Position numbers and translations under genes: made by a program. Of a stretch of 64,000 nt of DNA, positions 19,829 to 28,611 are shown in pieces; position 1 is the stretch's first letter; every line of letters begins with the position of its first letter. The notes below the pieces were generated by a model. That model saw only the letters and a list, made by a program, of their open reading frames with translations. It did not search any database and was not told the DNA's origin. Origin of the DNA: Candidatus Termititenax sp. (GTDB lineage Bacteria > Margulisbacteria > Riflemargulisbacteria > GWF2-35-9 > DYQY01); the NCBI GenBank assembly GCA_020719045.1, contig DYQY01000005.1, positions 88,277 to 152,276 on the forward strand, in the 5' to 3' direction.

Positions 19829-20955
19829 TGAAAATTATTCTACGTTTACTAATTGTATTATTGTTTAGCTTTGCTTTTTGTGCAGACTTTGACTCAAGGA
19901 TAAAAGAAAAGAAACAAGAACTTGAAAGCATCTATGATGAGATAACTAAACAAAGGGTCATGATTAATGAAACTGACCGTAAAGCAAAGCAAGTCGCAGA
20001 TGAAATAGCAGCAATTGAAAAATTACTTAGACAACAGAATATATTACTAGCAAGAGTTGAGGAACAGCAGAAAGCTGTTGAGAAGGAAGCTAATTGGTTA
20101 GAGCAAGAAATAGATAAAGACAGAAAATTGTTTAATCAAATTTTAGATGAATTAAACAGTAAATATTACTTTTATTATAAGCTAAGCAATACAGACTTAA
20201 TAGAACAGTTAGTTGAACATAGTGCGTTAACCGACCAGATTAATATCAATTATATGTTAGAGTTTTTAATAAGTATGGATGTTTCCTTTTTGACTGACAT
20301 TAAAAAGAGAAGTGATAGCTTAAAGTACAAAGGGTACAGGCTTGAGGCTCAGTTGGATATTTTAACAGAGCGTCAAATAGCTATTAACACTTTAAAAAAT
20401 AGCATACTTGATAATAATAATAAGAAGAAGAGTCTTTATAATCAGCTTTTATATCAGAAAAGTGAATATGAAAAGAAGGCTAAGAGTTTGCTAGAAGACT
20501 CCAAGAAAATTGAAGAGTTGATAGTAAGCTTACAAAAAGCTAAGCAAACAGCTCAAATGGGAGATGGAAAGTATATATGGCCTGTTCTAGGCAATATTAC
20601 TTCTTTATTCGGAGAACGGTTTCATCCAATATTAAGAGTAAAGACAACTCATACAGGGATTGATATCGGGGCTCCAAGTGGTAGGCCAGTATTCGCAGTA
20701 GATGATGGAGTTGTTTTATATTCAGGTAGATGGGGTAATTATGGCAACGTAGTTATTTTGGACCATGGTAATAATACAACGACATTATATGCTCACTTAT
20801 CAAAGTATCTTGTAAAGAACAACGTTACAGTTAAAAAGGGTACAGTTATTGGTTTAGTTGGTTCAACTGGATTATCGACAGGGCCACATCTTCATTTTGA
20901 GGTTAGAAAAAGTGGTAAAGTCCAAGATCCATTAATCTATTTACCTAAAAGATAA
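19828..20955 (+). CDS. murein hydrolase activator EnvC-like, M23 peptidase domain
   Basis: Signal peptide, coiled coil, HTGIDIGAPSGRPVFA...GPHLHFEVR. Confidence 0.88.
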   Translation: MKIILRLLIVLLFSFAFCADFDSRIKEKKQELESIYDEITKQRVMINETDRKAKQVADEIAAIEKLLRQQNILLARVEEQQKAVEKEANWLEQEIDKDRKLFNQILDELNSKYYFYYKLSNTDLIEQLVEHSALTDQININYMLEFLISMDVSFLTDIKKRSDSLKYKGYRLEAQLDILTERQIAINTLKNSILDNNNKKKSLYNQLLYQKSEYEKKAKSLLEDSKKIEELIVSLQKAKQTAQMGDGKYIWPVLGNITSLFGERFHPILRVKTTHTGIDIGAPSGRPVFAVDDGVVLYSGRWGNYGNVVILDHGNNTTTLYAHLSKYLVKNNVTVKKGTVIGLVGSTGLSTGPHLHFEVRKSGKVQDPLIYLPKR

Positions 20956-21000
20956 TGAATAGTAATTGTCAAAAGATTAAAATCTTTATAAGATACAACT

Positions 21001-22170
21001 ATGCTTAAATATAGATGGTTAATTCTGCTATCCTTTTTGTTGACTTTTGGGTTCAGTGCTAATACTAATAATCTCTCAACCACCAGCTGGAAATTACAAA
21101 TATTAAAGGTTTTTGATATTATTGAGCATCAATATGTCGAAGATAGTATAGAGGATGAACAACTTGTTCATGGTGCTATTGAAGGCATGCTTAATTCATT
21201 AAATGACCCATATACTAGATTTTTAAAACCAACAGGCTTTTCAGAATTAAAGACTAATCTTCAAGGTAATTTTTATGGTATTGGTATTCATATCGGGCTT
21301 AAAGATGGTAAGTTGGTGGTTATATCTCCAATGGAAGACACCCCAGCATATAAGGCAGGGCTTAAGTCATTTGATATAATCTCATCAATTAATAGTAAAT
21401 CAACAACAGGTATATCGTTGGAAGAAGCAGTTTCCAAGATAAGAGGAGAAAAAGGTACCTCAGTTGTATTGGGGATACATAGAGAGACTAATTCTAGTAA
21501 TTTTAATGTTCAAATTACTAGAGACATTATACAAATTAAGAGTATAAAAGAAAGTGTAATGCTTAAGAATAATGTTGGATATATCAGGTTAATGACTTTT
21601 GAGAGCAAGGATACATATACTCAACTTAAGGATGCTATCCTCAAGCTTAAGAAGGATGGAATGGAAAAGCTTATTTTAGATGTTAGGTATAATGGTGGTG
21701 GGTTATTGCACAATGCTTTGGATATAGCAGGTTTATTCATTGGTAGTAAGGTAGTAGTTAAAACAGTTGATAGAAAGGGTGACTCGTTGGAATTGCATTC
21801 TACAAAGCCAAATTCTCAAATATTTTCTGGACCTTTAATTATTCTTGTAAATGGTGCATCAGCTTCTGCATCAGAGATTCTAGCAGGTGCGATTAGGGAT
21901 AATAATAGAGGAATTGTAATGGGTACTCAAACGTTTGGTAAGGCATCTGTACAGGAAGTTATTCCATTGCAAGATGAATCTGCTATACTTCTTACAACAG
22001 CCAAATACTTAACACCAAAAGGTTCTGACATTAACAAAATTGGAATTACTCCTGATGTAGTTGTAAACATTCCATCTGAAGATATTAAACTGATTCAAGA
22101 GGGAAAGTATGAATATTCTTTAGAGAAGGACTTTCAAGTTCAGCAGGCATTAAATTATTTTAAAAAATAA
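21001..22170 (+). CDS. S41 family C-terminal processing peptidase
   Basis: PDZ region; LILDVRYNGGGLL, NGASASASEILAGAIRDNNRGIVMGTQTFGKASVQ. Confidence 0.93.
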   Translation: MLKYRWLILLSFLLTFGFSANTNNLSTTSWKLQILKVFDIIEHQYVEDSIEDEQLVHGAIEGMLNSLNDPYTRFLKPTGFSELKTNLQGNFYGIGIHIGLKDGKLVVISPMEDTPAYKAGLKSFDIISSINSKSTTGISLEEAVSKIRGEKGTSVVLGIHRETNSSNFNVQITRDIIQIKSIKESVMLKNNVGYIRLMTFESKDTYTQLKDAILKLKKDGMEKLILDVRYNGGGLLHNALDIAGLFIGSKVVVKTVDRKGDSLELHSTKPNSQIFSGPLIILVNGASASASEILAGAIRDNNRGIVMGTQTFGKASVQEVIPLQDESAILLTTAKYLTPKGSDINKIGITPDVVVNIPSEDIKLIQEGKYEYSLEKDFQVQQALNYFKK

Positions 22171-23099
22171 TGAAAAGAAAATTTAACCTTGGGCTAGGTT
22201 TATTTTTATTGTTTATATTTTTCACAGTTATTAATTCATTATTTTTTTTAGTTAAATATATTATGCTCGAGATGGAGGCTGAACAGTACATCCAAGAAGA
22301 GGTATATGTTGAGAAAGAAGTTAAGGCTACTCAAAATGTAGCTATTGTAGTTACTCCAAGCGTAGTTCCTGTTAAAAAGTCAAAAAACAAAGGTAAACCA
22401 AAGAAGATAGCGATAGTTATTAATGATCTTGGGGCAAGGACGGTAAGGTATTATCTTTTAGATTTAATGGAGAATAAGCTTAATTTAGCGATTATTCCAG
22501 GCGAGATGCATTCAGTTGATATGATTAAGTTCTATAAGATGAAGAGTAATTATGAGTTGATTATGCATATGCCAATGGGTTTTTATAATACGGATGAAGA
22601 TAAAGAAAGTCCAGGGCATAAAAGGGAGGCTTATAAGTATTTTATTCAGAATAGGGATAATAAGAAGACAATAAATAAAAAGTTAGATGATGCATACAAT
22701 GTATTGTTGGCTGCCGGTGGTGTAGTTGGAATTAATAACCATATGGGTTCTTATGTCACTTCCTCAAGAGATATGGTTAATCCGATTGTTAAATGGGCAA
22801 AGCGGAAACAACTATACGTTTTAGATAGCTTGTCCGCTCCTTCCTCTTTGCTTTATGAGCAAGCAAGAAAGACGAAGGTAAAAGCTGCGTATAATCAAGT
22901 ATTTTTGGATAGTATTGATGACCCTGAAGAGATAAAAAAACAACTAGCACAGGTTGAAAAGATAGCTGATAGTGATGGGCAGGTTATTGCTATTGGTCAC
23001 ATAGGTAAGCAGTATACAATGGAAGTTTTATTTGAGTGGATGCCTCAGGCTGTTGAGCGAGGTTACACTTTTGTGTTTGTATCAGAATTAGTACAATAA
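22170..23099 (+). CDS. divergent polysaccharide deacetylase family protein
   Basis: KIAIVINDLG, LIMHMPMG, VVGINNHMGSYVT, AIGHIGKQYT. Confidence 0.85.
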   Translation: MKRKFNLGLGLFLLFIFFTVINSLFFLVKYIMLEMEAEQYIQEEVYVEKEVKATQNVAIVVTPSVVPVKKSKNKGKPKKIAIVINDLGARTVRYYLLDLMENKLNLAIIPGEMHSVDMIKFYKMKSNYELIMHMPMGFYNTDEDKESPGHKREAYKYFIQNRDNKKTINKKLDDAYNVLLAAGGVVGINNHMGSYVTSSRDMVNPIVKWAKRKQLYVLDSLSAPSSLLYEQARKTKVKAAYNQVFLDSIDDPEEIKKQLAQVEKIADSDGQVIAIGHIGKQYTMEVLFEWMPQAVERGYTFVFVSELVQ

Positions 23100-23110
23100 G
23101 AAGTTTTTAG

Positions 23111-24112
23111 TTACTCGTGATAGTATTTCTTTGTCCAGTTAATGTGTTCTCTTTCAGTTCTGGAAAAATGATGCGTACCATCTTTATTGGACACAAAGAA
23201 TAAATAATTGTGTTTTCCTGGGTTCAGTGCTGCTTCTATTGATGCTATCCCTGGGTTGCTTATTGGAGTTGGTGGTAACCCAGAATAAATATAGGTGTTG
23301 TATGCATTTTCTATTCTTGTGTCAGTAAAAGACAGGTCAACCACTCTTGGGAGTCCTTCAAGTTTTCTTGCATAATGAATTGTTGGACAAGAGCCAAGCG
23401 TCATATTGCGATTCATTCTATTTAAGAAAACACCTGCAACCATAGCTCTTTCGTTTGCGGTAGTAGTTTCTTCTTCAACAATAGAGGCTAAGGAAATAAT
23501 GTTATAAAGTTTCAGCGGTGTTCCGTTTCTTCTTGGCAAAGTTCCATTTTGTTTACTTAATTCATATGCAGGAAGCGCTTTGTTCTTGAAGCACATTAGC
23601 ATTGCATGAACCATTTCTTCTATGGTCATGTCGTAATCTATCATATATGTGTCTGGAAACAAGAAACCCTCTAACTTGGTAATCTCAGGTTCATTGTATA
23701 GTTCTGGAATGCTTTTTAGTAAAGGTAGAAATTGGTCTCTGTTTGTTGCAAAAGCGTAGAATGCTCCTTTAGATATTAGTTCTTTTTTGACTAAAAGGTC
23801 ATCTATTTGAAATAGGTTGTATCCTTCAGGTATCGTGACTTTAGCATGCACAACGTTTTGAGGGTTTTGAAGCTGATCGATAATTTTTAGATAGCTAGTA
23901 TCTGGGTTAAGTTTGATTCTTCCAGGGATGAAGGTATGTTCTTTATTAAATACTTTTACCAATAGTTTGAACTTTAACTCACTGTTAATTATTTTATTTT
24001 CTTTGAGTATTCTTGATACACTAGATGCAGAGGCACCTTTAGGTATTTTTACATATACCGTGGAACTAAACGCGAGGTTTAGTATGAGTAATAAGCAAAA
24101 AAGCTTCTTCAT
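23111..24112 (-). CDS. mltG: endolytic transglycosylase
   Basis: YceG/MltG motifs LEGFLFPDTYMI, SLASIVEEETTTANERAMVAGVFLNRM, NPGIASIEAALNP. Confidence 0.92.
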   Translation of the reverse strand: MKKLFCLLLILNLAFSSTVYVKIPKGASASSVSRILKENKIINSELKFKLLVKVFNKEHTFIPGRIKLNPDTSYLKIIDQLQNPQNVVHAKVTIPEGYNLFQIDDLLVKKELISKGAFYAFATNRDQFLPLLKSIPELYNEPEITKLEGFLFPDTYMIDYDMTIEEMVHAMLMCFKNKALPAYELSKQNGTLPRRNGTPLKLYNIISLASIVEEETTTANERAMVAGVFLNRMNRNMTLGSCPTIHYARKLEGLPRVVDLSFTDTRIENAYNTYIYSGLPPTPISNPGIASIEAALNPGKHNYLFFVSNKDGTHHFSRTEREHINWTKKYYHE

Positions 24113-24118
24113 AAAAGT

Positions 24119-24124
24119 ATTATA
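24119..24124 (-). promoter_or_regulatory. candidate -10 box 6 nt upstream of mltG ATG
   Basis: Minus strand TATAAT-ACTTTT-ATG. Confidence 0.55.
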
Positions 24125-24229
24125 AATTCCATTTGTTTAATATACTAATCGGAATTATTTAGTTTTTATTTCAGATACTTATGCGTGGTATACTTGCTTT
24201 ATTAGATAAGCAGATGAAGGAGATATTTT

Positions 24230-24790
24230 ATGCATATTTTTAATCCAAAAGATTTTCAAAAACTACTTAGTCCTGAAAGACATAGCATTATTAATCCAGT
24301 AACTACCTTGACTCAGATAGGACTTAAAGAGGGAGATACTTTTTTGGACTTTGGTTGTGGTCCAGGGTTTTTTACGGTTCCTGCATCAAACATTGTTAAG
24401 AGTTCAGGCAAAATATTTGCTTTGGATATTTTCGATGAAATGTTGCAAGAGTTAGCAAAGAGCGAACTGAAAGCACCTACTGAATTTGTTAAGTTATTTG
24501 ATTCGACGATTCCTTTAGTTGATGAAGTTGCAAATATTGTTTTTATGGCTTTTGTTCTTCATGAGGTAATTGATAAAGAAAAGGTATTGTCAGAATTATA
24601 CAGGGTTACAATGCCAAAAGGTAAAATTGCAGTGATTGAGTGGAATGAAATACATGCTGGTAAAGGGCCAGATTTGGGTGAGAGAGTATCGTCCAAAGAA
24701 GCAATTAAAGTATTAGAAAATGCAGGATTTAAGGACATTATTTATAAAGAAATTAACCCTTATCATTATCTTGTTGTTGGCAGTAAATAG
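24230..24790 (+). CDS. class I SAM-dependent methyltransferase
   Basis: FLDFGCGPGFFTVPAS motif I; SD aaggag. Confidence 0.85.
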   Translation: MHIFNPKDFQKLLSPERHSIINPVTTLTQIGLKEGDTFLDFGCGPGFFTVPASNIVKSSGKIFALDIFDEMLQELAKSELKAPTEFVKLFDSTIPLVDEVANIVFMAFVLHEVIDKEKVLSELYRVTMPKGKIAVIEWNEIHAGKGPDLGERVSSKEAIKVLENAGFKDIIYKEINPYHYLVVGSK

Positions 24791-24793
24791 AAG

Positions 24794-24799
24794 TATAAT
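24794..24799 (+). promoter_or_regulatory. candidate promoter of the antiporter gene, 7 nt upstream of ATG
   Basis: TTGTTG(24771)-N17-TATAAT(24794)-N7-ATG(24807). Confidence 0.6.
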
Positions 24800-24806
24800 A
24801 GCTCAG

Positions 24807-25766
24807 ATGATTAATTTATTGCTTTTTATTATTGGGTTAGTGTTCCTTGTTAAAGGTGCTGATTTTTTAGTTGATGGCTCGGCATCTATTGCTAAGAAAC
24901 TTAATATTTCAAGTATAGTTATTGGTTTAACTATTGTTGCTTTTGGAACTTCTACACCAGAACTTATTGTTAATATTTTTGCAAGTGCACAGGGTAATAG
25001 CGAAATAGCCATTGGTAATGTTCTTGGTAGTAATATAGCAAACATACTCTTAATACTTGGAATCTCTGCAATTATTTTTCCAATAACGGCTAAAAAGAAT
25101 ACTGTTTTAAAAGAAGTTCCTTTTAGTTTACTAGCAATTCTTATTTTAGGTGTTATGGCTAATGATATGCTTATTGATGGCGGAACGTTTTCTGGTATAA
25201 CGAGAATAGATGGAATTGTTCTTTTGGGTTTTTTTGTTATCTTTCTTGTCTATACTTTCGGAATTACAAAGTCTGATGATGACATTGTTGAAAAAGATCC
25301 AATTAAGCTTTTTAGTTTTCCAGTTTCTATTTTTTTAATAATTGGTGGATTAATAGGGTTGATGATTGGCGGGAAGTTGATAGTTGATGCAGCAGTAAGA
25401 TTGGCTGAATTCTTTAACATTAGTCAATCATTAATTGGACTAACAGTCGTAGCGATTGGAACATCTTTGCCTGAGTTAGCTACTTCAGCTATTGCCGCGT
25501 ATAAGAAACAATCCGATATAGCTATTGGAAATGCTGTTGGATCAAATATTTTTAATGTTTTTTTAGTGTTAGGTATAAGTGCAACTATTCGTCCATTACC
25601 CTTTAGTACTAGCTCTAATGGTGATATCGCAATGACCATTTTGGCAAGTGTAGTTTTATTTGGAGTTATGGTTGTTGGTAAACGAAGAGTTATTGAGCGT
25701 TATCAAGGTGTATTGATGGTTTTAACTTATATTGCATATGTTGCAGTGTTGGTAGTCACCAAGTAA
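24807..25766 (+). CDS. calcium/sodium antiporter (YrbG/CaCA family)
   Basis: Two inverted repeats of the alpha motif: FGTSTPELIVNIFA...GNVLGSNIANI and IGTSLPELATSAIA...GNAVGSNIFN. Start at 24807 preferred over 24720. Confidence 0.92.
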   Translation: MINLLLFIIGLVFLVKGADFLVDGSASIAKKLNISSIVIGLTIVAFGTSTPELIVNIFASAQGNSEIAIGNVLGSNIANILLILGISAIIFPITAKKNTVLKEVPFSLLAILILGVMANDMLIDGGTFSGITRIDGIVLLGFFVIFLVYTFGITKSDDDIVEKDPIKLFSFPVSIFLIIGGLIGLMIGGKLIVDAAVRLAEFFNISQSLIGLTVVAIGTSLPELATSAIAAYKKQSDIAIGNAVGSNIFNVFLVLGISATIRPLPFSTSSNGDIAMTILASVVLFGVMVVGKRRVIERYQGVLMVLTYIAYVAVLVVTK

Positions 25767-25772
25767 CGCTTT

Positions 25773-25800
25773 TAATAAGGGCTCATTGCCGCCCTTATTA
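25773..25800 (+). terminator. hairpin downstream of the antiporter gene
   Basis: TAATAAGGGC-tcattgcc-GCCCTTATTA, perfect 10-bp stem, no long T-tract. Confidence 0.5.
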
Positions 25801-25828
25801 ATCCTGCTAGCACTGAGGCTTCAGTTCT

Positions 25829-25936
25829 TAGATTAAGTAAATCTTATTCCACTAATGGACAAATTCGCCTGTCCTGGCTCAGTTGTCCTGAAAAATCGTC
25901 CTGATTTTTCTACGCTTTATTCGCTAACTTAATCTA
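25829..25936. repeat. multi-branched structured intergenic element
   Basis: 10-bp closing stem TAGATTAAGT/ACTTAATCTA enclosing hairpins GGACA/TGTCC and GAAAAATC/GATTTTTC. Confidence 0.55.
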
Positions 25937-26021
25937 CAGCACTTCTCGCACAGTGACTAATGAATAGTGGGAAACCGTTTATTTTGCCATAATTGTTTTA
26001 TGTATAAGCTTAACCTATAAT

Positions 26022-26648
26022 GTGATTATGGAACGATTAATGATGATTATACAAAAAATAGAAAAACATCCGATTTATATTCTTATAGGAATACTGGTAA
26101 CAATTTATACTTTTGTTCAACCTTTTAGAGAGTTAATAAAATATTTAGTAATTGGAAGTATAAATGTAATAATATTTGTTTTAAAACAAGCAATAGTTCC
26201 TATTCCAATAAATGGATTATTTATAATAATTTATAGTTTTTTTATGATGGGGGTCATATATTTGTTTTTTTTAAGAAAGTCTAAACAACGAGACAAATTA
26301 GAGGACTCACATATAGTAGAAAACTTAGTTGAATTACCTAAAGAAAATTTAGTTGATAAAACGGAAAAACCAAAAAGATTTAGTATGGTAATTGAAGATA
26401 TATTGTGGGAATTTGTTTATGATGGTGGAAATGTTTATCCGTTTTGTAATAAATGTCAAACACCACTTAAATTTAATGAATACCATAATTTAAATTCAGG
26501 TTATTACGATACAAGTTTATTTTGTGATACATGCAAAGGCATACAGCACACTTATAAAAACTCATTTAAAAGTGGTGTGGTTGAGTCTATTAGAAATCAA
26601 ATTGCTGGAGAACTTCGTAGAAGAGCTAAAGATAATAAAAGTGAATAA
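26022..26648 (+). CDS. hypothetical membrane protein with C-terminal 4-Cys (zinc-ribbon-like) region
   Basis: Two hydrophobic segments then CNKC...CDTC; GTG 26022 or ATG 26028; TTGTTT-N17-TATAAT upstream. Confidence 0.7.
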   Translation: MIMERLMMIIQKIEKHPIYILIGILVTIYTFVQPFRELIKYLVIGSINVIIFVLKQAIVPIPINGLFIIIYSFFMMGVIYLFFLRKSKQRDKLEDSHIVENLVELPKENLVDKTEKPKRFSMVIEDILWEFVYDGGNVYPFCNKCQTPLKFNEYHNLNSGYYDTSLFCDTCKGIQHTYKNSFKSGVVESIRNQIAGELRRRAKDNKSE

Positions 26649-26688
26649 TAAAGTTTGATTATAGAAAGCTATAAATTGAGAAGGAAAA

Positions 26689-27306
26689 TTGGCTCCATTT
26701 AAATATTTAAAAAAATGTTATGCTAATTCTTTATGTGAATCTGGCATGATTCGTCTTGGTACATTATATGAGTATCGGGATACTGAGAGGTATGGGAATA
26801 ATATAGGTGATAAATATGAAGGAACAGGCGGGAAACAGTGGAATCTAAACGGTGAAACATATGGTGGAAATCAATTACCAGAAAAAGTTAAACAAATAGG
26901 GAGAATTAGAGTATATTCTTCTTTAAAAGGTGATGGTTCTATAGTATTTAGTGAGACTTGTCCTAATTTTTATATTTATTCAGTTTGTGCAACATTTTTT
27001 GATTCTGTCTCAGACTTTATGGATCCGGAATACGATTCTTGTGTTGAAATTTTAAATCAAGAGCTGTTTGCTGCAATAGTTACAAAAGAGTTAGACTTGC
27101 CTTTTTTGCATTGGTCTCCGTGTAAATATCAAAATCGTATTAAGAATATTTTTGACGATGGAATAATTGATTATTCAGTTATTAAGGAAACAAAATATGT
27201 ACAACAGAATGAGGTTAGAGGGATTTGGGGTCCAATAGCTAGTCAAGAAAAAGCAAGGATACTTTCAGTTCCAGAAATTGCTCAATTTTGTAAAAGAAAA
27301 TATTAG
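26689..27306 (+). CDS. hypothetical protein (GTLYEYRD...EGTGGKQ type)
   Basis: 205 aa, TTG start with SD gagaagg, follows the preceding gene by 40 nt. Confidence 0.7.
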   Translation: MAPFKYLKKCYANSLCESGMIRLGTLYEYRDTERYGNNIGDKYEGTGGKQWNLNGETYGGNQLPEKVKQIGRIRVYSSLKGDGSIVFSETCPNFYIYSVCATFFDSVSDFMDPEYDSCVEILNQELFAAIVTKELDLPFLHWSPCKYQNRIKNIFDDGIIDYSVIKETKYVQQNEVRGIWGPIASQEKARILSVPEIAQFCKRKY

Positions 27307-27319
27307 TTATTTAATTGCT

Positions 27320-27538
27320 GGCTGAGCAACTGTTTGAACGAATTAAAATTGTAGAAATTTTGAAATCATTTAACGACAATTTATCAGAATAGTATAGTTT
27401 AGCAATTCTCCCGAAGGTTGAATTGTTTGTACTGGAAATAGTAATAGCTCACAGGGTGATGAAAAATTTTCCAAATTTAAATGAGTGAGTTTTGCGAAGT
27501 CTTGATTTTTGAGTTACTTTTTATCAAGAAAAAGTAAC
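27320..27538. repeat. dispersed structured element, copy B
   Basis: Shares CAAYTGTTTGARCGAATTA and GAGTTTTGNNAAGTCTTGATTTTTG plus terminal hairpin GTTACTTTTT-ATCAAG-AAAAAGTAAC with copy A at 53951-54145. Confidence 0.75.
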
Positions 27539-27542
27539 AAAG

Positions 27543-27579
27543 ATTATTTTTTGTCTAAGAAGCTCTGTAATATCTGTGT
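27543..27579. repeat. direct repeat of the ruvX 3' end (copy 1)
   Basis: Exact 37-bp match to 28166-28202 (41/42 over 42 bp). Confidence 0.9.
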
Positions 27580-27631
27580 AGCTTTAAACCACCTAGAATT
27601 ATTGACGCTTTATTATTTATTATTTTATTTA

Positions 27632-27660
27632 TTGACCTAATGTTCGTTTTATACTAAAAT
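27632..27660 (+). promoter_or_regulatory. candidate promoter of ORF6N gene
   Basis: TTGACC-N17-TAAAAT, then 6 nt to ATG 27667. Confidence 0.6.
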
Positions 27661-27666
27661 ATATTT

Positions 27667-28164
27667 ATGGATATTATAGTTCCTAAGGAAGTAATTGAGT
27701 CAAGAATATACTTGATAAGAGGGAGTAAGGTCATGCTTGATAGAGGCCTTGCTGAGCTTTACCAAGTCGAGACAAGGACGTTAAATCAGTCTGTTAAAAG
27801 AAATATTAGTAGGTTTCCTGAAGATTTTATGTTTCAGTTAACAGATAAAGAGTTTTCTAACTTGAAATCACAATTTGTGATTTCAAGTTGGGGAGGAGCT
27901 AGAACATTACCTTTTGTTTTTACAGAGCATGGAGTAGCAATGCTTTCTAGTGTACTGAGAAGCGAAAGGGCAGTTCAGATAAATATCCAGATTATGCGTG
28001 CTTTTACAAAATTAAGAGAAATGATGAAAAGTCATAAGGAATTGTTGGATAAAGTTAATGAGTTAGAAAAAAGGTATGATTATAATTTTCAAATAGTTTT
28101 TGAAGCAATTGACCAGTTGCTGGCTGTGCCAGATAAAAATGTAATGAAAATAGGGTTTATTTAA
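27667..28164 (+). CDS. ORF6N domain-containing DNA-binding protein
   Basis: VIESRIYLIRGSKVMLDRGLAELYQVETRTLNQSVKRN...FPEDFMFQLT...LPFVFTEHGVAMLSSVLRSERAVQINIQIMRAF. Confidence 0.9.
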   Translation: MDIIVPKEVIESRIYLIRGSKVMLDRGLAELYQVETRTLNQSVKRNISRFPEDFMFQLTDKEFSNLKSQFVISSWGGARTLPFVFTEHGVAMLSSVLRSERAVQINIQIMRAFTKLREMMKSHKELLDKVNELEKRYDYNFQIVFEAIDQLLAVPDKNVMKIGFI

Positions 28165-28165
28165 T

Positions 28166-28202
28166 ATTATTTTTTGTCTAAGAAGCTCTGTAATATCTGT
28201 GT
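28166..28202. repeat. direct repeat of the ruvX 3' end (copy 2, in the intact gene)
   Basis: Exact 37-bp match to 27543-27579; covers the ruvX stop and last 12 codons. Confidence 0.9.
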
Positions 28203-28568
28203 TGCTTCTAAAGCGTCTTTGATTTCTCTTTGTTTTTTTTGATTTATACCTTGAGCTATTAGTTGTTTACCAACGAAGGATGAAGTTAGCCTTTCGTCTT
28301 GGAAGATGATTGGAACAGTTACATGCTTTTCCAGTTCTGCTTTAAACTCTTTAACAAGTCCAGTCATAGCAGTTTCGTTGCCTTTTAATGCTCTAGGTAA
28401 ACCAAGCACTATTGATTCTATGGTTTCTTCTTCAAGTATTTCTTTGATTTTAGTAAATGCTTTGTTCGGTTCTATTTTCCCATAAGGAAAAGCGATTGAT
28501 TTAAACGGATCAGATAAAGCAATCCCAATATATTTTGTCCCAAAATCTAATCCCAACACTTTTTTCAT
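28167..28568 (-). CDS. ruvX: Holliday junction resolvase RuvX (YqgF)
   Basis: LGLDFGTKYIGIALSDP, FQDERLTSS, DALEATQILQSFL. Confidence 0.93.
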   Translation of the reverse strand: MKKVLGLDFGTKYIGIALSDPFKSIAFPYGKIEPNKAFTKIKEILEEETIESIVLGLPRALKGNETAMTGLVKEFKAELEKHVTVPIIFQDERLTSSFVGKQLIAQGINQKKQREIKDALEATQILQSFLDKK

Positions 28569-28611
28569 GCTGTCATTTTATCATAATTTTATTTATTTGA
28601 TTTATATTAAT

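Noticed and set aside
19750-19840. Frameshift as the explanation for short UvrC
   Set aside because: The downstream gene starts at 19828 with a plausible signal peptide; no HhH-like residues seen in other frames there.
25767-28166. Prophage or integrase-bearing island
   Set aside because: No integrase, transposase or phage structural gene is visible; only an ORF6N gene and two hypotheticals.
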